Positions 22,669-36,826 of a stretch of 64,000 nucleotides of DNA are shown here, one piece after another. Under the pieces are notes generated by a model, which was not told the origin of the DNA, searched no databases, and saw only the letters and a list, made by a program, of their open reading frames with translations. A program made the position numbers and the translations under genes. The stretch covers positions 32,521,705-32,585,704 of the forward strand of contig NC_035175.2 of NCBI RefSeq assembly GCF_001659605.2, given 5' to 3'. The DNA is from Manihot esculenta (lineage: Eukaryota > Streptophyta > Magnoliopsida > Malpighiales > Euphorbiaceae). Positions within the stretch are counted from its first letter, which is position 1. Each line of letters starts with the position of its first letter.

Positions 22669-25600
22669 TTAAAATAGATATGGATACTGCTGGAGCATAG
22701 ACTCCCGCGTCTCCCAGGTACACTCTTCTAGATTGTGGTGGTTTCACAAAACTTTCACCATCGGAATCTCCTTGTTCCTTAACTGTCTGATCTGTGTGTC
22801 AAGAATCCGTACTGGCTGCTCTATATAAGTGAGATCCCCAAGAATCTCCACATCAGGCTCACTCAGAACCTGACTCGGATCTGACACAAACTGCCGTAGC
22901 ATAGAAACATGAAATACCGGGTGAATTCTCTCCATAGAAGTAGGTAAATCCAGCTTATACGACACATTTCCGATCCTCTGTAAAATCTCAAAGGGTCCAA
23001 TGTACCGTGGAGCTAACTTACCCTTCTTCCTGAAACGAACCACTCTTTTCATCGGAGACACCTTCAGCAATACCATACTACCCTCCTGAAACTCTATCTG
23101 CTTTCTGCGTACGTCTGCATAGCTTTTCTGTCTGCTCTGAGCTGTTCTGATTCTCTCTCTGATCATGGGTACCACTCCACTGGTAATTTCTACTAATTCT
23201 GGCCCTGCAAGAGCCTTCTCTCCTACCTCTTCCCAACAAACAGGTGATCTGCACTTCCTCCCATACAACGCTTCATAAGGAGCCATTCCGATGCTAGCAT
23301 GATGACTGTTATTGCAGGCAAACTCCACCAAAGGTAGATGCTGCCGCCAAGAACTGCCAAAGTCTAACACACACATTCTGAGCATATCCTCTAAGGTCTG
23401 GATGGTCCTTTCTGACTGACCGTCAGTCTGTGGGTGGAAAGCAGTGCAAAAATCCAATCTCGTGCCCATTGCACTCTGCAGACTCCGCCAAAATCTGGAG
23501 GTGAACTGAGGTCCTCTGTCTGAAACTATAGACATTGGAACTCCATGTAATCTTACTATCTCATCCAGATATACCTGTGCTAACTTATCCACAGAATAGT
23601 TACTCCTCACTGGAATGAAATGAGCAGATTTCGTGAGTCTGTCCACAATCACCCATATGGAGTCTATCCTGTTAGACGCTGCCGATAAGCCCACTACAAA
23701 ATCCATAGCTATGTTCTCCCATTTCCACTCTGAAATCGGCAGTGGGTTAAGCATTCCAGCCGGCTTCTGATGTTCCAGTTTTACCCTCTGACAAACCTCA
23801 CAGGCTGTCACGAACTGCGCCACTTTTTTCTTCATGGCTGGCCACCAATATACCCTCTTCAAATCCTGATACATCTTGGTGGTTCCAGGGTGAACACTAT
23901 ACCTCGCATTATGAGCTTCCCTCATAATGTCCTCTTTTAGACTGCTAACATCTGGTACACAAAGTCGACTCCCATAGCGAAGGATCCCTTTGCTGTCAAA
24001 TCTGAACTCTGCACTGTTGCCTGACTGAACAGTCCTGGCAATTTTCATCAACTCAGGGTCTTCATGCTGTTTCTGAGCTATCTGCTCCAACACAGGTGTC
24101 ACTCTCATCTGTGCTATCAACGCACCTGTACTAGACAATTCTAGCTGTAACCCCTCCTCGATGAGCTTGTAAAGCTCCATCACTACTGGTCTCCGCTCTG
24201 CTGCTATATGGGATAAACTGCCTAGTGACTTCCGGCTTAGGGCGTCTGCCACAATATTCGCCTTACCCGGATGATACTGGATCTTACAATCATAATCACT
24301 GAGCAATTCTACCCATCTTCTCTGCCTCAAATTCAGTTCTCTCTGACTCAGGATGTACTGTAAACTCTTATGATCGGTAAAGATCTCGCATTTAACCCCA
24401 TAAAGGTAATGTCGCCACATCTTGAGTGCAAAGATAACTGCTGCCATCTCAAGGTCATGGGTGGGGTAATTCAACTCGTGCTTCTTCAACTGTCTAGAAG
24501 CATAAGCAATCACCCTATCCTGCTGCATCAAAACACAACCCAATCCCACTCGAGACGCATCACAGAATACTGTGAAATCCTCATTACTGACAGGCAAAGC
24601 CAACACCGGTGCTGATGTCAGTCTCCTCTTGAGCTCCTTAAAGCTCTCTTCACATTGGTCTGACCAGACAAACTTCTGGTTCTTTTGAGTCAGTTTGGTC
24701 ATAGGAGCAGCTATCTTCGAGAAGTTCTGAACGAACCTCCTGTAGTAACCTGCCAGTCCCAAAAAGCTTTTAATCTCAGTCACTGTAGTGGGTCTGGACC
24801 AGTTAGCTACAACCTCTATCTTCTTGGGGTCTACCTCAATCCCTTCTGCTGATACCACGTGTCCCAAGAAGGAAATGCTCCTCAACCAAAATTCACACTT
24901 AGAGAACTTGGCATACAACCCATGCTTTCTCAGTGTCTACAGAACTATCCTCAGATGCTGGGCATGCTCCTCTGCATCTCTGGAATACACTAAGATGTCA
25001 TCGATAAAAACAATAACAAAGTGATCCAGATACTTGCTGAACACTCTGTTAATGAGATCCATGAATGCTGCAGGGGCGTTAGTCAACCCGAACGGCATCA
25101 CCAAGAACTCATAATGCCCATATTTGGTCCTAAAAGCTGTCTTTGGCACATCTGCCTCTCTGACTCTCAACTGATGATACCTGGATCTCAGATCTATTTT
25201 AGAGAAACAACCCGCTCCAGCTAGCTGGTCGAATAGATCATCAATCCTAGGTAAAGGATACCTATTCTTGGTAGTGACCTTGTTCAACTGTCTGTAGTCG
25301 ATGCAAAGTCTGAGGGATCCATCCTTCTTTCTGACAAAGAGCACTGGAGCACCCCAAGGTGAGGTACTAGGGCGGATGAAACCCTTATCTACCAAATCCT
25401 GCAACTGTTCTTTCAACTCCTTTAACTCTGCTGGCGCCATCCTGTAGGGAGGAATAGAGATAGGTCTGGTACCAGGCAGCAATTCAATTTCAAACTCTAT
25501 CTCCCTATCAGATGGTAGTCCTGGAAGTTCGTCTGGGAACACATCTGGAAATTCTTGGACTACTGGTATCGAAACTGGCTCCCTAACCTGACTGTCTAGC

Positions 25601-27209
25601 TCCCTCACATGAGCTAGAAACCCCTGACAACCCCTTCTAAGCAAACGACGAGCCTAAAGGGCTGAAATCAAACCTCTGGGTGTACATCTCCTGTCGCCCC
25701 GGAAGACACACTCTGCCCCATCCTGGTCTCTGAGACTAACGACCTTCTCTCTACAGTCCAAGGTCGCACCATATGCAGATAACCAATCCATCCCTAGAAT
25801 GACATCAAAATCTGTCAAATCTAGAACCACAAGGTCAGCTGGAAGGCATCTACCCTCTATGAACACTGGACTGAACTTACAGACTGACACTGCCACTGAT
25901 GGGTCACACTTGGGTCCACTGACCCAGAGAGGATACTCTAACTCAGAGCTGATCAAACCCAACCTTTCTATGGCTCTCGAAGCAATGAAGGAATGAGAAG
26001 CACCGGGGTCCATCAAAGCATACACATCTGAACACCCAATGATGAGATTACCTGACACTATTGTGTTCGACGTGTTAGCCTCCTCCTGAGTCACAGTGAA
26101 AATCCGTGCTGGGGCTACCGGATTTCCACCTCGGGAACCTGCTGCTGGAGTAGAGGTTGCCCCTCTCCCTCTACCTCTGCCACTACTTTGAGGCACGGCT
26201 GGAGCTGCTGGCTGTACGACACTACCTGAACTCATCTGCTGGGATGGTGCCATAAAAGTCACCTGAGGACAATCCCGAGCAAAATGCCCTTCCTGTCCAC
26301 ACCTAAAGCAGGCTGAAGATCCCAACTGACAAGCTCCCCTGTGTGGTCTCCCACATCTCCTACAAACTGGACTAGCTGTGCCAGAGCTTGAGCCACTACC
26401 CATTCCCAGACTAGACTTGACTTTATTCCAGAACTTACTCTTTGTTCCTTTTTCTCTATCCCATCTCTTGCTGCCTGAAGGTGCTGCACTAGGGGCTTTA
26501 GAACCCGAAGCCTGTGCCTTTGACTGAATATTGGCACTTGCCTCCATTTTCCTGGCGACATCCACTATAGAGTGGAAACTCTCCTTTTCTGCTGGAAGAA
26601 TCAAGGAAGAATACCTGGGATGCAGTCTCATAGTATATCTCCTTGCCTTCTTTTGATCAGTATCATAGGCTTGACCCACATACTAAAGCAAATCCAGGAA
26701 CTTATCTGTAAACTCATCAACACTCATCTCGTCCGTCTGCCGTAACTACTCAAATTCTATTATTTTCATCTCCCTGGAACTGTCAGGAAAAGCCCACCCT
26801 GCAAACTCATTGGCGAACTCTCCCCATGACATACTGTCTACCCTGGGCTCCATATAGTTCTTGAACCATTCTCGAGCTTTCTTACACTTAAGTGTAAACC
26901 CCGCCAGCTCAATGGCTCTACTATCATCAGCTCCCAACTCATCAGTTATCATCTTCACTATTCTAAGGTAGTCAAATGGATCATCTCCAGTGTTGTATTT
27001 TGGAGCATCCAATTTCAGGTACTCTGTCATTTGCACCTTACCTCCCCCAGATGAACTAGCTGATGTACTTCAACAACAGGGGCTACTGGTTCTGGTTGTG
27101 GTGGTGGAGGTACTGGTTCATTTAGCTCTGGGTGTGCTGCACTTGGATGGGTAGGGGAAGGTGGATACATAGGATATGGTGGGTAATAATGAGGATAAGG
27201 CATATATGG
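22669..27209 (-). pseudogene. gag-pol: Element A gag-pol (main part), five premature stops
   Basis: Reading from 27209 downward: Tyr/Pro-rich gag, capsid ([28 protein letters not shown]), zinc knuckle CFRCGQEGHFARDCP, protease [15 protein letters not shown] (FIDDILVYS), RNase H ([13 protein letters not shown]), integrase ([26 protein letters not shown]) and the chromodomain-like end to the stop at 22669. Stops are TAG 26746, 26683, 25654 and 24937 (element D has Gln at all but 26683, where B has Gln) and TGA 22744 (D has Trp). A frameshift lies near 27030. RT carries LRSRYHQL where the other copies have LRSGYHQL. Confidence 0.95.
27205..27209. repeat. 5-bp target duplication of element B (TATGG / TATGT)
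   Basis: TATGG precedes B at 27205-27209 and TATGT follows it at 56307-56311. The uninterrupted gag sequences of B and D (GGCATATATGGCATGTA) show that one copy is the duplication, with a single later substitution. Confidence 0.88.
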
Positions 27210-29510
27210 TGTAACGACCCCAAAATGGACCGTCACCGGCGCTAGGATTCAGGTCGGCTTAAGGCCGCCAGGACCCGTAGCAAGCCTGCTATACTCTCTG
27301 TGTACCTGTAAATCTCATACATGATCATACATTTTCTGTGACAAATAAAAACTCTTTTCTGAACCAAGGCTTAACCTGTGCATGCACTATCTCTGTACTC
27401 TGTACTCTGTACTCTGTACTCTGTACTCCTGACTAGAGCTTGCTCTAGATGGGTTCATTCATACCTGTTAAGCCTGGTTCTTCACATACAGTCAAACATA
27501 TACATATACCGATCATGTACAGAACAATAGATTTACAACTACTACGTCAAGCACATCTATAACTATTACATCTCTTTAACATTACATGTCCACTTTATCC
27601 TATTACATTTTTCTTTACTCTTTCTCTGAACTCTGCTGGACTGTCCCTGTACACTGTACACTGAACCTGCAAAACTAGGGTTAAGGGAGTGGGATGAGCT
27701 CTATAGCCCAGTGAGTAGAACAGTAAAACAATTCATTAAAACATGATCTCATGGAATGCGTCATAACACAAACATTTCACGTCAAGAGTAAACCTGTCAC
27801 CACAGAGTCCCAGTAACTTTGTGCCAGGGCGTAGTCAAAGGCTCCTGGACTTCCTGTCATATATGTATATGTGCATATAGTACCATTGTACTTACCATTG
27901 CCAGGGCGTAGTCAAAGGCTCCTGGACTTTACTATATACCTGCCAGGGCGTAGTCAAAGGCTCCTGGACTTCTCTATACTTGCCAGGGCGTAGTCAAAGG
28001 CTCCTGGACTTCCTGTCTGTGACTCTTGGATCATTCAGCATTTACTCACATCATCAAATAATAATGCAATGCAACATATTCGTGGATACTAATGCAATCA
28101 CCCTATGGTATCATCATGATGCATGAGAGATGCTAAAATATGTCATTTGGTCAATTTAAAAGCATTAAGTGTAGTTCCACTCACCTCTGGCTAACTGGAC
28201 TGACTCTGCAGGCTCTGGAGCAGAACTCACTGCTGCTCTCTCTGGTTCCTCTGGTCTGTACCTATACAGATAGACGCACATGAGGGACCAAACTAGCTTA
28301 TGACTAACTCTATTTACACTTCCCAAGAATCCCCTTAAACTCACTCTAATAACCATGCAAAACATGCAAAGGAAAGCTGGACAGAACACTTTCGGCGGCA
28401 GGTTCGGCGGCCGAAAGTCCTCTCCAGAGACGAAACTCAAGCACCTTCGGCGGCCGAATCTCTATGTTCGGCGACCGAACCCTTTCGGGGGCAAGTTTCG
28501 GAGGCCACAAGGCACGCCAGAGATAAAGTCTCTAACCTTCGGCGGCACCTTCGGCGGCCGAATCCCCCAAACAGAGCCGAACATCAAAACTCTCGGGGGC
28601 AAGCTGTGGCAGTCAAAGCCACCATGCAAGAGGTTCGGCGGCCGAATGCACCTTCGGCTGCCGAACCTGAGTTCATCCAGAACTCAACCCCGATGGTAAA
28701 CAAGCTCCTCCTTCCCTTCAACCTCTCCAAACATGCATACTTCAACTCCTCAACACACATATACTCAAGTATATGAACATAGGGGTCCAAAACTACCTAA
28801 ACACCCCAACAAACAAATCAACCATAACACATAATCATACTTACAAGCATAAATCATCAAAAATATCCTTTTGACCTTAAGCATGCATCTCTACCCAAAA
28901 CCTTTAGAAACCTTCTGTAAACCATGAAAACAAGTTCATGAGCGTCACTTACCTCTTGTAAACAAGAAGATGAACGGTCTGAACAAAGAAAATGGATCAA
29001 CTTCTCTTCACACTCACTAACCTCACAACCTTGAACTTTGGAACTTCAAAACCTTCAAACACCTTAACCACACACCAAAACGTTGCATGAGCTGGTAAAG
29101 AGGTGTAGATAAGTCATGGGAGACGTGGCCAATCTTCTGGACAGGGGTTGGAGCCAACACCTGTCCAAAATGCTGACTAAGGATGGCACAACAGCTGGCT
29201 GAGCAACTCAGCTTCGGCTGCCGAATCGCATGCAAAACCATGCAACATTTGGGGGCCGAACCTGAACTTCGGAAGCCGAACATTGGGCACTTTCGGCGGC
29301 CAAACTTACCTTCGGCGGCCGAACTTGGCAAAAGTCTCCATAGACTTATCTCTTCAAACTCAAATCAAATATCCTTAAAACACATTATAACACATTAAAA
29401 CACTTAGGAACACACACAACAAAGAACTCCTACCCGTCTGGAGACCTTCGACATCCCGGATTCCACCGGAAGACAGGAATTCCGACGCCGGACTCTCGCC
29501 GGGTATTACA
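27210..29510 (-). mobile_element. Element B 3' LTR
   Basis: TGTAACGACCC to GGTATTACA, 2301 bp. It contains a (TCTGTAC) run with five units (27391-27428), the 44-bp minisatellite (27822-28012) and palindrome clusters at 28388-28675 and 29212-29330. Confidence 0.95.
27391..27428. repeat. Heptamer microsatellite (TCTGTAC)n in B LTRs
   Basis: Five tandem TCTGTAC units occur here and seven in the 5' LTR (54172-54222). The two-unit difference explains nearly all of the length difference between the B LTRs. Confidence 0.85.
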
Positions 29511-29523
29511 TTCTCCCCCCCTT
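29511..29523 (-). other. Polypurine tract of element B
   Basis: AGGGGGGGAGAA on the minus strand directly adjoins the 3' LTR. A hairpin-forming CGAGGACG-type sequence lies just before it (29528-29546). Confidence 0.88.
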
Positions 29524-29588
29524 AAGAACTTTCGTCCTCGAATGTTCCAAAACAAACAAACAAACACATAAAAAGGAGGAAACTAACC

Positions 29589-32500
29589 TCAAAACAAATA
29601 TGGATATTGCTGAAGCACCGACTCCCGCGTCTCCCAAGTACACTCTTCTAGATTATGGTGGTTCCACAGGACTTTCACCATTGGAATGTCCTTGTTCCGT
29701 AATTGTCTGATCTGTGTGTCCACAATCTGCACTGGCTGCTCTATATAGGTGAGATCTGTATGAATCTCCACCTCAGGCTCACTCAGAACCTGATTCGGAT
29801 CTGACACAAACTGTCGTAGCATAGAAACATGAAATACCGGGTGAATTCGCTCCATAGAAGCAGGTAAATCCAGCTTATATGATACATTTCCGATCCGCTG
29901 CACAATCTCAAAGGGTCCAATGTACCGTGGAGCTAATTTACCCTTCTTCCCAAAACGAACCACTCCCTTCATCGGAGACACTTTCAGCAATACCAGACTA
30001 CCTTCCTGGAACTCTAACTGCTTCCTGCGAACGTCTGCATAACTTTTCTGTCTACTCTGAGCTATCCTGATTCTATCTCTGATCAAGGGCACCACTCGAC
30101 TCGTAATCTCTACTAACTCTGGCCCTGCAAGAGCCTTCTCTCCGATCTCTTCCCAGCAAACAGGGGATCTGCACTTCCTCCCATACAAAGCTTCATAAGG
30201 AGCCATCCCTATGCTAGCATGATGGCTGTTATTGTAGGAAAACTCCACCAAAGGTAGATGCTGCCTCCAAGAACCACCAAAGTCTAACACACATAGTCGA
30301 AGCATATCCTCTATGGTCTGGATGGTCCTCTCTGACTGTCCATCAGTCTGTGGGTGGAAAGCAGTGCTAAACTCCAATCTCGTACCCATCGCACTCTGCA
30401 GACTTCGCCAAAATCTAGAGGTAAACTGAGGTCCTCTATCTGAGACTATCGATACTGGAACACCATGTAATCTCACTATCTCATCTAGATAGACCTGTGC
30501 CAACTTATCCACAGAATAGGTACTCCGAACTGGAAGAAAATGAGCAGATTTCGTGAGTCTGTCCACAATCACCCATATCGAGTCTATCCTGTTGGACGCT
30601 GCTGGTAAACCCACTACAAAATCCATGGCTATGTTCTCCCATTTCCATTCTGGAATCGGCAATGGGTTAAGCATTCCGGCTGGTTTCTGATGCTCTAGTT
30701 TCACCCTTTGGCAAACCTCACAGGCTGTCACAAACTGCGCCACTTCTTTCTTCATGGCTGGCCACCAATAGACCTTTTTCAGATCCTGGTACATCTTGGT
30801 GGCTCCTGGGTGAACACTATACCTCGCATTATGAGCTTCCCTCATAATGTTTTCCTTCACACGATCTGGTACGCAAAGTCGACTCCCACAACGAAAGATC
30901 CCTTTGCTGTCAAATCTGAACTCTGCACTATTGCCTGACTGAACAGTCCTGGCCATTTTCATTAACTCAAGGTCCTTATGCTGTCTCTGAGCTATCTGCT
31001 CCAGAAACACAGGTGTCACTCTCATCTGTGCTATCAACGCACCTGTACCAGACAACTCGAGCTGTAATCCCTCTTCTAAGAGCTTGTAAAGCTCCATCAC
31101 TACTGGTCTCCGCTCTGCTGCTATATGGGATAAACTGCCTAGTGATTTCCGGCTTAGGGCGTCTGCCACAACATTCGCCTTACCCGGATGATACTGGATC
31201 TTACAATCATAATCACTGAGCAATTCGACCCATCTTCTCTGCCTCAAATTCAGCTCTCTCTGACTCAAGATGTATTGTAAACTCTTGTGATCGGTGAAGA
31301 TCTCGCATTTAACCCCGTAGAGGTAATGCCGCCACATCTTAAGTGCAAAGATAACTGCTGCCATCTATAGGTCATGGGTGGGGTAATTCAACTCGTGCTT
31401 CTTCAACTGTCTAGAAGCATAAGCTATTACCCTATCACTCTGCATCAAAACACAACCCAATCCCACTCGAGATGCATCACAGAACACTGTGAAATCCTCA
31501 TGACTCACAGGCAGAGCTAACACTGGTGCTGTGGTCAATCTCCTCTTGAGCTCTTCAAAGCTCGCTTCACACTGGTCTGACCAGACAAACTTCTGGTTTT
31601 TCTGAGTCAGTTTGGTCATAGGAGCCGCTATCTTTGAGAAGTCCTGAACGAACCTCCTGTAGTAACCTGCCAGTCCCAAAAAGCTTTTAATCTCAGTCAC
31701 TGTAGTGGGTCTGGGCTAGTTAGCTACAGCCTCTATCTTCTTGGGGTCTACCTCAATACCCTCTGCTGATACCACATGTCCCAAGAAGGAAATGCTCCTC
31801 AACCAAAATTCACACTTCGAGAACTTGGCATACAAACCATGCTCTCTCAGTGTCTGCAGAACTATCTTCAGATGCTGGGCATGCTCCTCTGCATCTCTGG
31901 AATACACTAAAATATCATCGATGAAAACAATGACAAAGTGATCCAGAAACTCACTGAACACTCTGTTCATGAGATCCATAAATGGGGCAGGGGCGTTAGT
32001 CAACCCGAACGGCATCACTAAGAACTCATAATGCCCATATCTAGTTCTGAAAGCTGTCTTAGGCACATCTGCCTCTCGGACTCTCAACTGATGATACCCG
32101 GATCTCAGATCTATTTTAGAGAAACACCCTGCTCCAGCTAACTGGTCAAATAGATCATCAATCCTAGGTAAAGGATACCTATTCTTGGTAGTGACCTTGT
32201 TCAACTGTCTGTAGTCAATACAAAGTCTGAGGGATCCATCCTTCTTTCTGACAAAAAGCACTGGAGCACCCCAAGGTGAGGTACTAGGGCGGATGAAACC
32301 CTTATCTACCAAGTCCTGTAACTGCTCTTTTAACTCTTTTAACTCTGCTGGCGCCATCCTGTAGGGAGGAATAGAGATAGGTCTGGTATCAGGAAGCAAT
32401 TCTATTTCAAACTCTATCTCCCTACCAGGTGGTAGTCCTGGAAGTTCGTCTGGGAAAACATCAAGAAACTCTCGGACTACTGGTACTGCGGCTGGTTCCC

Positions 32501-34434
32501 TAACCTGACGGTCTAGCTCTCTCACATGAGCTAGAAACCCCTGACAACCCCTCCTAAGCAAACGACGAGCCTGAAGGGCTGAAATCATACCTCTGGGTGT
32601 ACCTCTCCTGTCTCCTCTGAAGACACACTCTGACCCATCCTGGTCTCTGAGACTCACTAGCTTCTCTCTACAGTTCAAAGTAGCACTATATGTAGATAAC
32701 CAATCCATCCCTAGAATGACATCAAAATCCGTCAAATCTAGAACCACAAGGTCAGCTGGAAGGTATCTACCCTCTATAAACACTGGACTGAAACGACAGA
32801 CTGACACTGCCACTGATGGGTCACATTTAGGTCCACTGACCCAGAGAGGATACTCTAACTCAGAACTGATCAACCCCAAACGCTCTATGGCTCTCGAAGC
32901 AATAAAGGAATGAGAAGCACCGGGGTCCATCAAAGCATACACATCAGAACACCCAATGATGAGATTACCTGACACCACTGTGTTCGACATGTTAGCCTCT
33001 TCCTGTGTCACAGTGAAAATCTGTGCTGGGGCTACCGGATTTCCACCTCGGGAACCTGCTGCTGAAGTAGAGGCTGCCCCTCTCCCTCTACCTCTGCCAC
33101 TACTCTGAGGCATGACTGGAGCTGCTAGCCGTACAACTGGCTGTACCACACTGCCTGAACTCATCTGCTGGGACGGTGCAAAAGTCACCTGAGGACAATC
33201 CCGAGCAATATGCCCTTCCTGTCCACATTTAAAACAAGCTGTAGATCCCAACCGACAAACTCCGCCATGTGGTTTTCCACATGTTCTGCAGACTGGAGCT
33301 GTGCTAGAGCTTGAGCCACTACCTATTCCCAGACCTGACTTCACTTTACTCCAGAACTTACTCTTTGTTCCTTTTGCTCTATCCCATCTCTTACTGCCTG
33401 CGGCTGCTGAACCGGGGGCCTTAGAACCCGAAGCCTGTGCCTTTGACTGTTTCTGAATATTGGCACTAGCTTCCATTTTCCTGGCTGCGTCTACGATCGT
33501 GTGAAAACTCTCCTTTTCTGCAGGAAGAATCAAGGAAGAATACCTGGGATGCAGTCTCATAGTATATCTCCTTGCCTTCTTCTGATCAGTATCATAGGCT
33601 TGACCCACATACTGAAGCAAATCCAGGAACTTATCTGTGAAGTCATCAACACTCATCTCATCTGTCTGTCGCAACTGTTCGAACTCTATGACTTTCATCT
33701 CCCTGGAGCTATCAGGAAAAGCCCACCCTGCAAATTCATTGGCGAACTCTCCCCAAGACATATTGTTCATCCTGGGTTCCACATAATTCTTGAACCATTC
33801 TCTGGCCTTCTTGCATTTAAATGTGAAACCTGCCATCTCAATGGCCCGACTATCATCAGCTCCCAACTCACTGGTGATCATCCTAACTGACCTGAGGTAT
33901 TCAAATGGATCATCTCCCGTGTTGTATTTAGGAGCATCCAATTTCAAGTACTCCGTCATTTGTACTTTACCTCCAGATGAGCTAGGTTGATGTCTGTCAA
34001 CAACAGGGGCTACTGGTTCTGGTGGTGGTGGTACTGGTTCATTTGGTTCTGGGTGTGCTGCACTTGGATGGGTAGGGGAAGAGGGATACAGAGGATATGG
34101 TGGGTAATAAGGAGGATAAGGCATATATGGCATGTAAGGAGGATATGGGACAAAACTAGAGTACTCCGACATACCTCCCATCGGATACTCTGGGTAGCCA
34201 AAACCTGAAGTCTGAGCGCCTCCCTGCGACTCTCCCATACCTTCCTCAAATCTGCCTATACCCATGCTGTCATCTCTCGACTGATCAATCTCCATAGCTT
34301 CCTCTGATCTTCCTCCTCTCGCTGTACCTCTTCTACTCTCGTCCACAGACCTTCTAGGGTCTATTGACGTACCTTCCCTGCTAGAGCTCTGAGACCTTGC
34401 CCTTGGCAATGCAGGAGGACGAGCAGTTGGTCTC
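29589..34434 (-). pseudogene. gag-pol: Element B gag-pol (all but the first 17 codons), two stops
   Basis: The frame continues exactly from the 53 bases at 44208-44156 across insertion C. It contains the Pro/Tyr-rich gag, capsid, zinc knuckle ([15 protein letters not shown]), protease (DPGASHSF), RT ([19 protein letters not shown]), RNase H, integrase and chromodomain-like end QYPYLF. Only two codons break it: TAG at 31716 (Trp in A) and TAG at 31365 (Glu in A and D). Two or three residues are missing in [12 protein letters not shown], where A and D have LCVPD-SSLK. Apart from these and insertion C the polyprotein is complete. Confidence 0.95.
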
Positions 34435-36789
34435 TGTAACGACCCGGAAACCGGACCGCCACCGGCGCTAGGATCCAGATCGGCTTAAGGCCGCCGGGAC
34501 CCGTAGCAAGCCAAACATACATACTATTACCTGGTCAAATCCCATACATGATTAAAACTTAACCATAAAAACGTGAAAATTGAGCATCTGTTGAACCCAA
34601 ACCTGACCTGTGCATGTATCCTGACATGAAACATACATCATAAAATCATAAAATCATAAAACCTCCACTGGAGTCCTCATCATATACTCCAATGGGGTAA
34701 CATTACATGCCTCAAGTTTGGTTCTCAACTCAACATATAACATAAACATAACCATGCATTAACAGGGACTAACCAGTCTATAGGGCCAAGCACAACTAAT
34801 CTATAGACACAACTTTACTTAACATTAAATTATCTTACATGAATTTATAATACATGTCCACTCTAACATACTAAACATAAACATAATCTAAGCTATTACA
34901 ACATGCATATCTTAACCTTGACTTTACCCTGCAGCCTCTGGACTCTGACTTAAACCTGCAACACTGGGGTTAGGGGAAAGGGGTGAGCTAAAAAGCCCAG
35001 TGAGTAGAAACAAAGAAAACAATTCATTAATTACATGCTCTCATGAAATGCGTCATAACACAAGTAAATCACATAACTTTCTCTGGTCCGTCTCGGGGTT
35101 CATGCAGATAACTATTCCCCACGGAGTGTTTTCTGAGAGTACTCTTGAATTGCTAGCATCTTTACTCTCAAGGATCGGACATGACCCCAAAAATCCCTCT
35201 GTCGGTGCCCGGCTCCCCAAAGAAGCTCACAGGACTAACATAGACATAACATGGTGTCTGGTCCACAGAGAGCTCACATGGACTTTCCTACAGGTACTCG
35301 TCCGGCTCTCAAAGGACTTAGACAAGACTCAATGACAGATATGGGCTATTGGAGTCGCCTTGGTCCAAACCTACCTCAGCATCAACATGAAATAATGCAA
35401 TGCAACATATTCGTGAACTAGTGCAATCAACCTACTACACATAATCATGATGCATGCTCATGCTTTAGGCATTAGAATTTCTTAAAATAAAACATTAAGT
35501 TTAGTTCTACTCACCTCCTGGCAGACGCCGACTGACTCTGCACCTGCTAGCACTAATGGCCTCCTCGGTCTCTCGGGTCCGATCCTACACAGGTGGACTC
35601 GAATGAGGTGCCAAACATACTCTAACAACTCATAAACATACCCCCAAAAACCCCTCTAAACATCACTTAAACATGCATGGAAAACACCCAAGAAAAAGGC
35701 TGGACAGAGCACTTTCGGCGGCACCCTCGGCGGCCGAAAGTCCCCTCCAGAGACGAAACTCGGGCAGGTTCGGCAGCACCTTCGGCGGCCGAAAGTCCCA
35801 GACAGAACCGAAACTCCACTTTCGGGGGCAGGCTTCGGCAGCCGAAACTGCCTTCACAAGAGGGTTCGGCGGCCGAAAGTCACTTCGGCGGCCGAACCTG
35901 AGCTTCTGCCAAAGGGCAGAAACTCGGCTCCTCATGCACATTTGCTTCCCAACACCTCAAATCATGCATAAACTTGTTTCTACACATGCATACACATCAT
36001 ACATCACACCTAGGGGTCTCAAACTATAATATACCCCAACTACAACACTTCAAACAACACATTTCCAACATACATTGTTCAAATCATAACATAAACCCAT
36101 AAACCTATTCATGAACTAAACATGCCTTTAACCCCCCATAGATCTTCATAAAACTTATTTAAAACATAAAAAGAGTTCAAGATCGACCCTTACCTCTTGA
36201 AGATCGAGAGGAAGACGACCTAAACTCGGGGGTTGGAGAGATTTGGTTCTTGAACCTCCAAGCTCCAAAAACCTTGCTCAAAAGCTCAAATCTTGCAAAA
36301 CCAAGTTGAAACTCGTTAAATCTTACAAGATTTGAGGAGAAATCGTTAAAAATGAACCAAGGGAGAGTAGGGACTCACCGTGGCCGAAAATGGGGAGAAA
36401 ACTCTCTGTTTCGGTCATGGCGTCCATTTATAGGGCTGGCCAAAAACACCTTCGGAGGCCGAACGTGCCTCCAAAACTCATGCAAGTTCGGCGGCCGAAC
36501 ATGGAGATTCGGCGGCCGAACCTGGTTTCTGCCCAACTCAACTTTCGGAGGCCAAAGGCACACCCGAAACCAAACCATGTTCGGCGGCCGAACATCACTT
36601 TCGGCGGCCGAACCTGGCAGACTCCTCCTTGGTCTTTTCTCTTCAAAACTCAATTCTTTTTCAATTAAAACCATTGAAATCATTATAAAAACATTTAGAA
36701 AATACATTTTACCCTTCTAGAGAGATCCAACACCCTAGATTCCGCCGGAGGGCAGGAATTCCGATGCCGGATTCTAGCCGGGTATTACA
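34435..36789 (-). mobile_element. Element C 3' LTR
   Basis: TGTAACGACCCGG to GGTATTACA. Palindrome clusters lie at 35712-35905 and 36450-36620, and a TATA-like CCCTATAAATGG (minus strand) near 36428-36436. It differs from the 5' LTR at single bases, for example A/C in CATTAAATTATC near 34826 and A/G in GGTTCGGCAGCACC near 35774. Confidence 0.95.
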
Positions 36790-36802
36790 TTCTTCCCCCC
36801 TT
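36790..36802 (-). other. Polypurine tract of element C
   Basis: AAGGGGGGAAGAA on the minus strand abuts the 3' LTR. An 8-bp-arm hairpin (AACATTCG/CGAATGTT, 36807-36826) lies just upstream on the element strand. Confidence 0.88.
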
Positions 36803-36826
36803 ACAGAACATTCGTCCCCGAATGTT

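Noticed and set aside
27822..28012. Regularly spaced repeats that could suggest a CRISPR array
   Set aside because: The host is a plant; units are short tandem minisatellite copies inside an LTR, spacers are small and similar to each other, and there are no cas genes.
35673..36029. Many open frames of 60-150 codons in the LTRs with FGGR, RRPN, SAAE or RPPK repeats, on both strands
   Set aside because: They translate the palindrome arrays, recur at the same LTR positions in every copy and lack start context or known domains. They are not genes.
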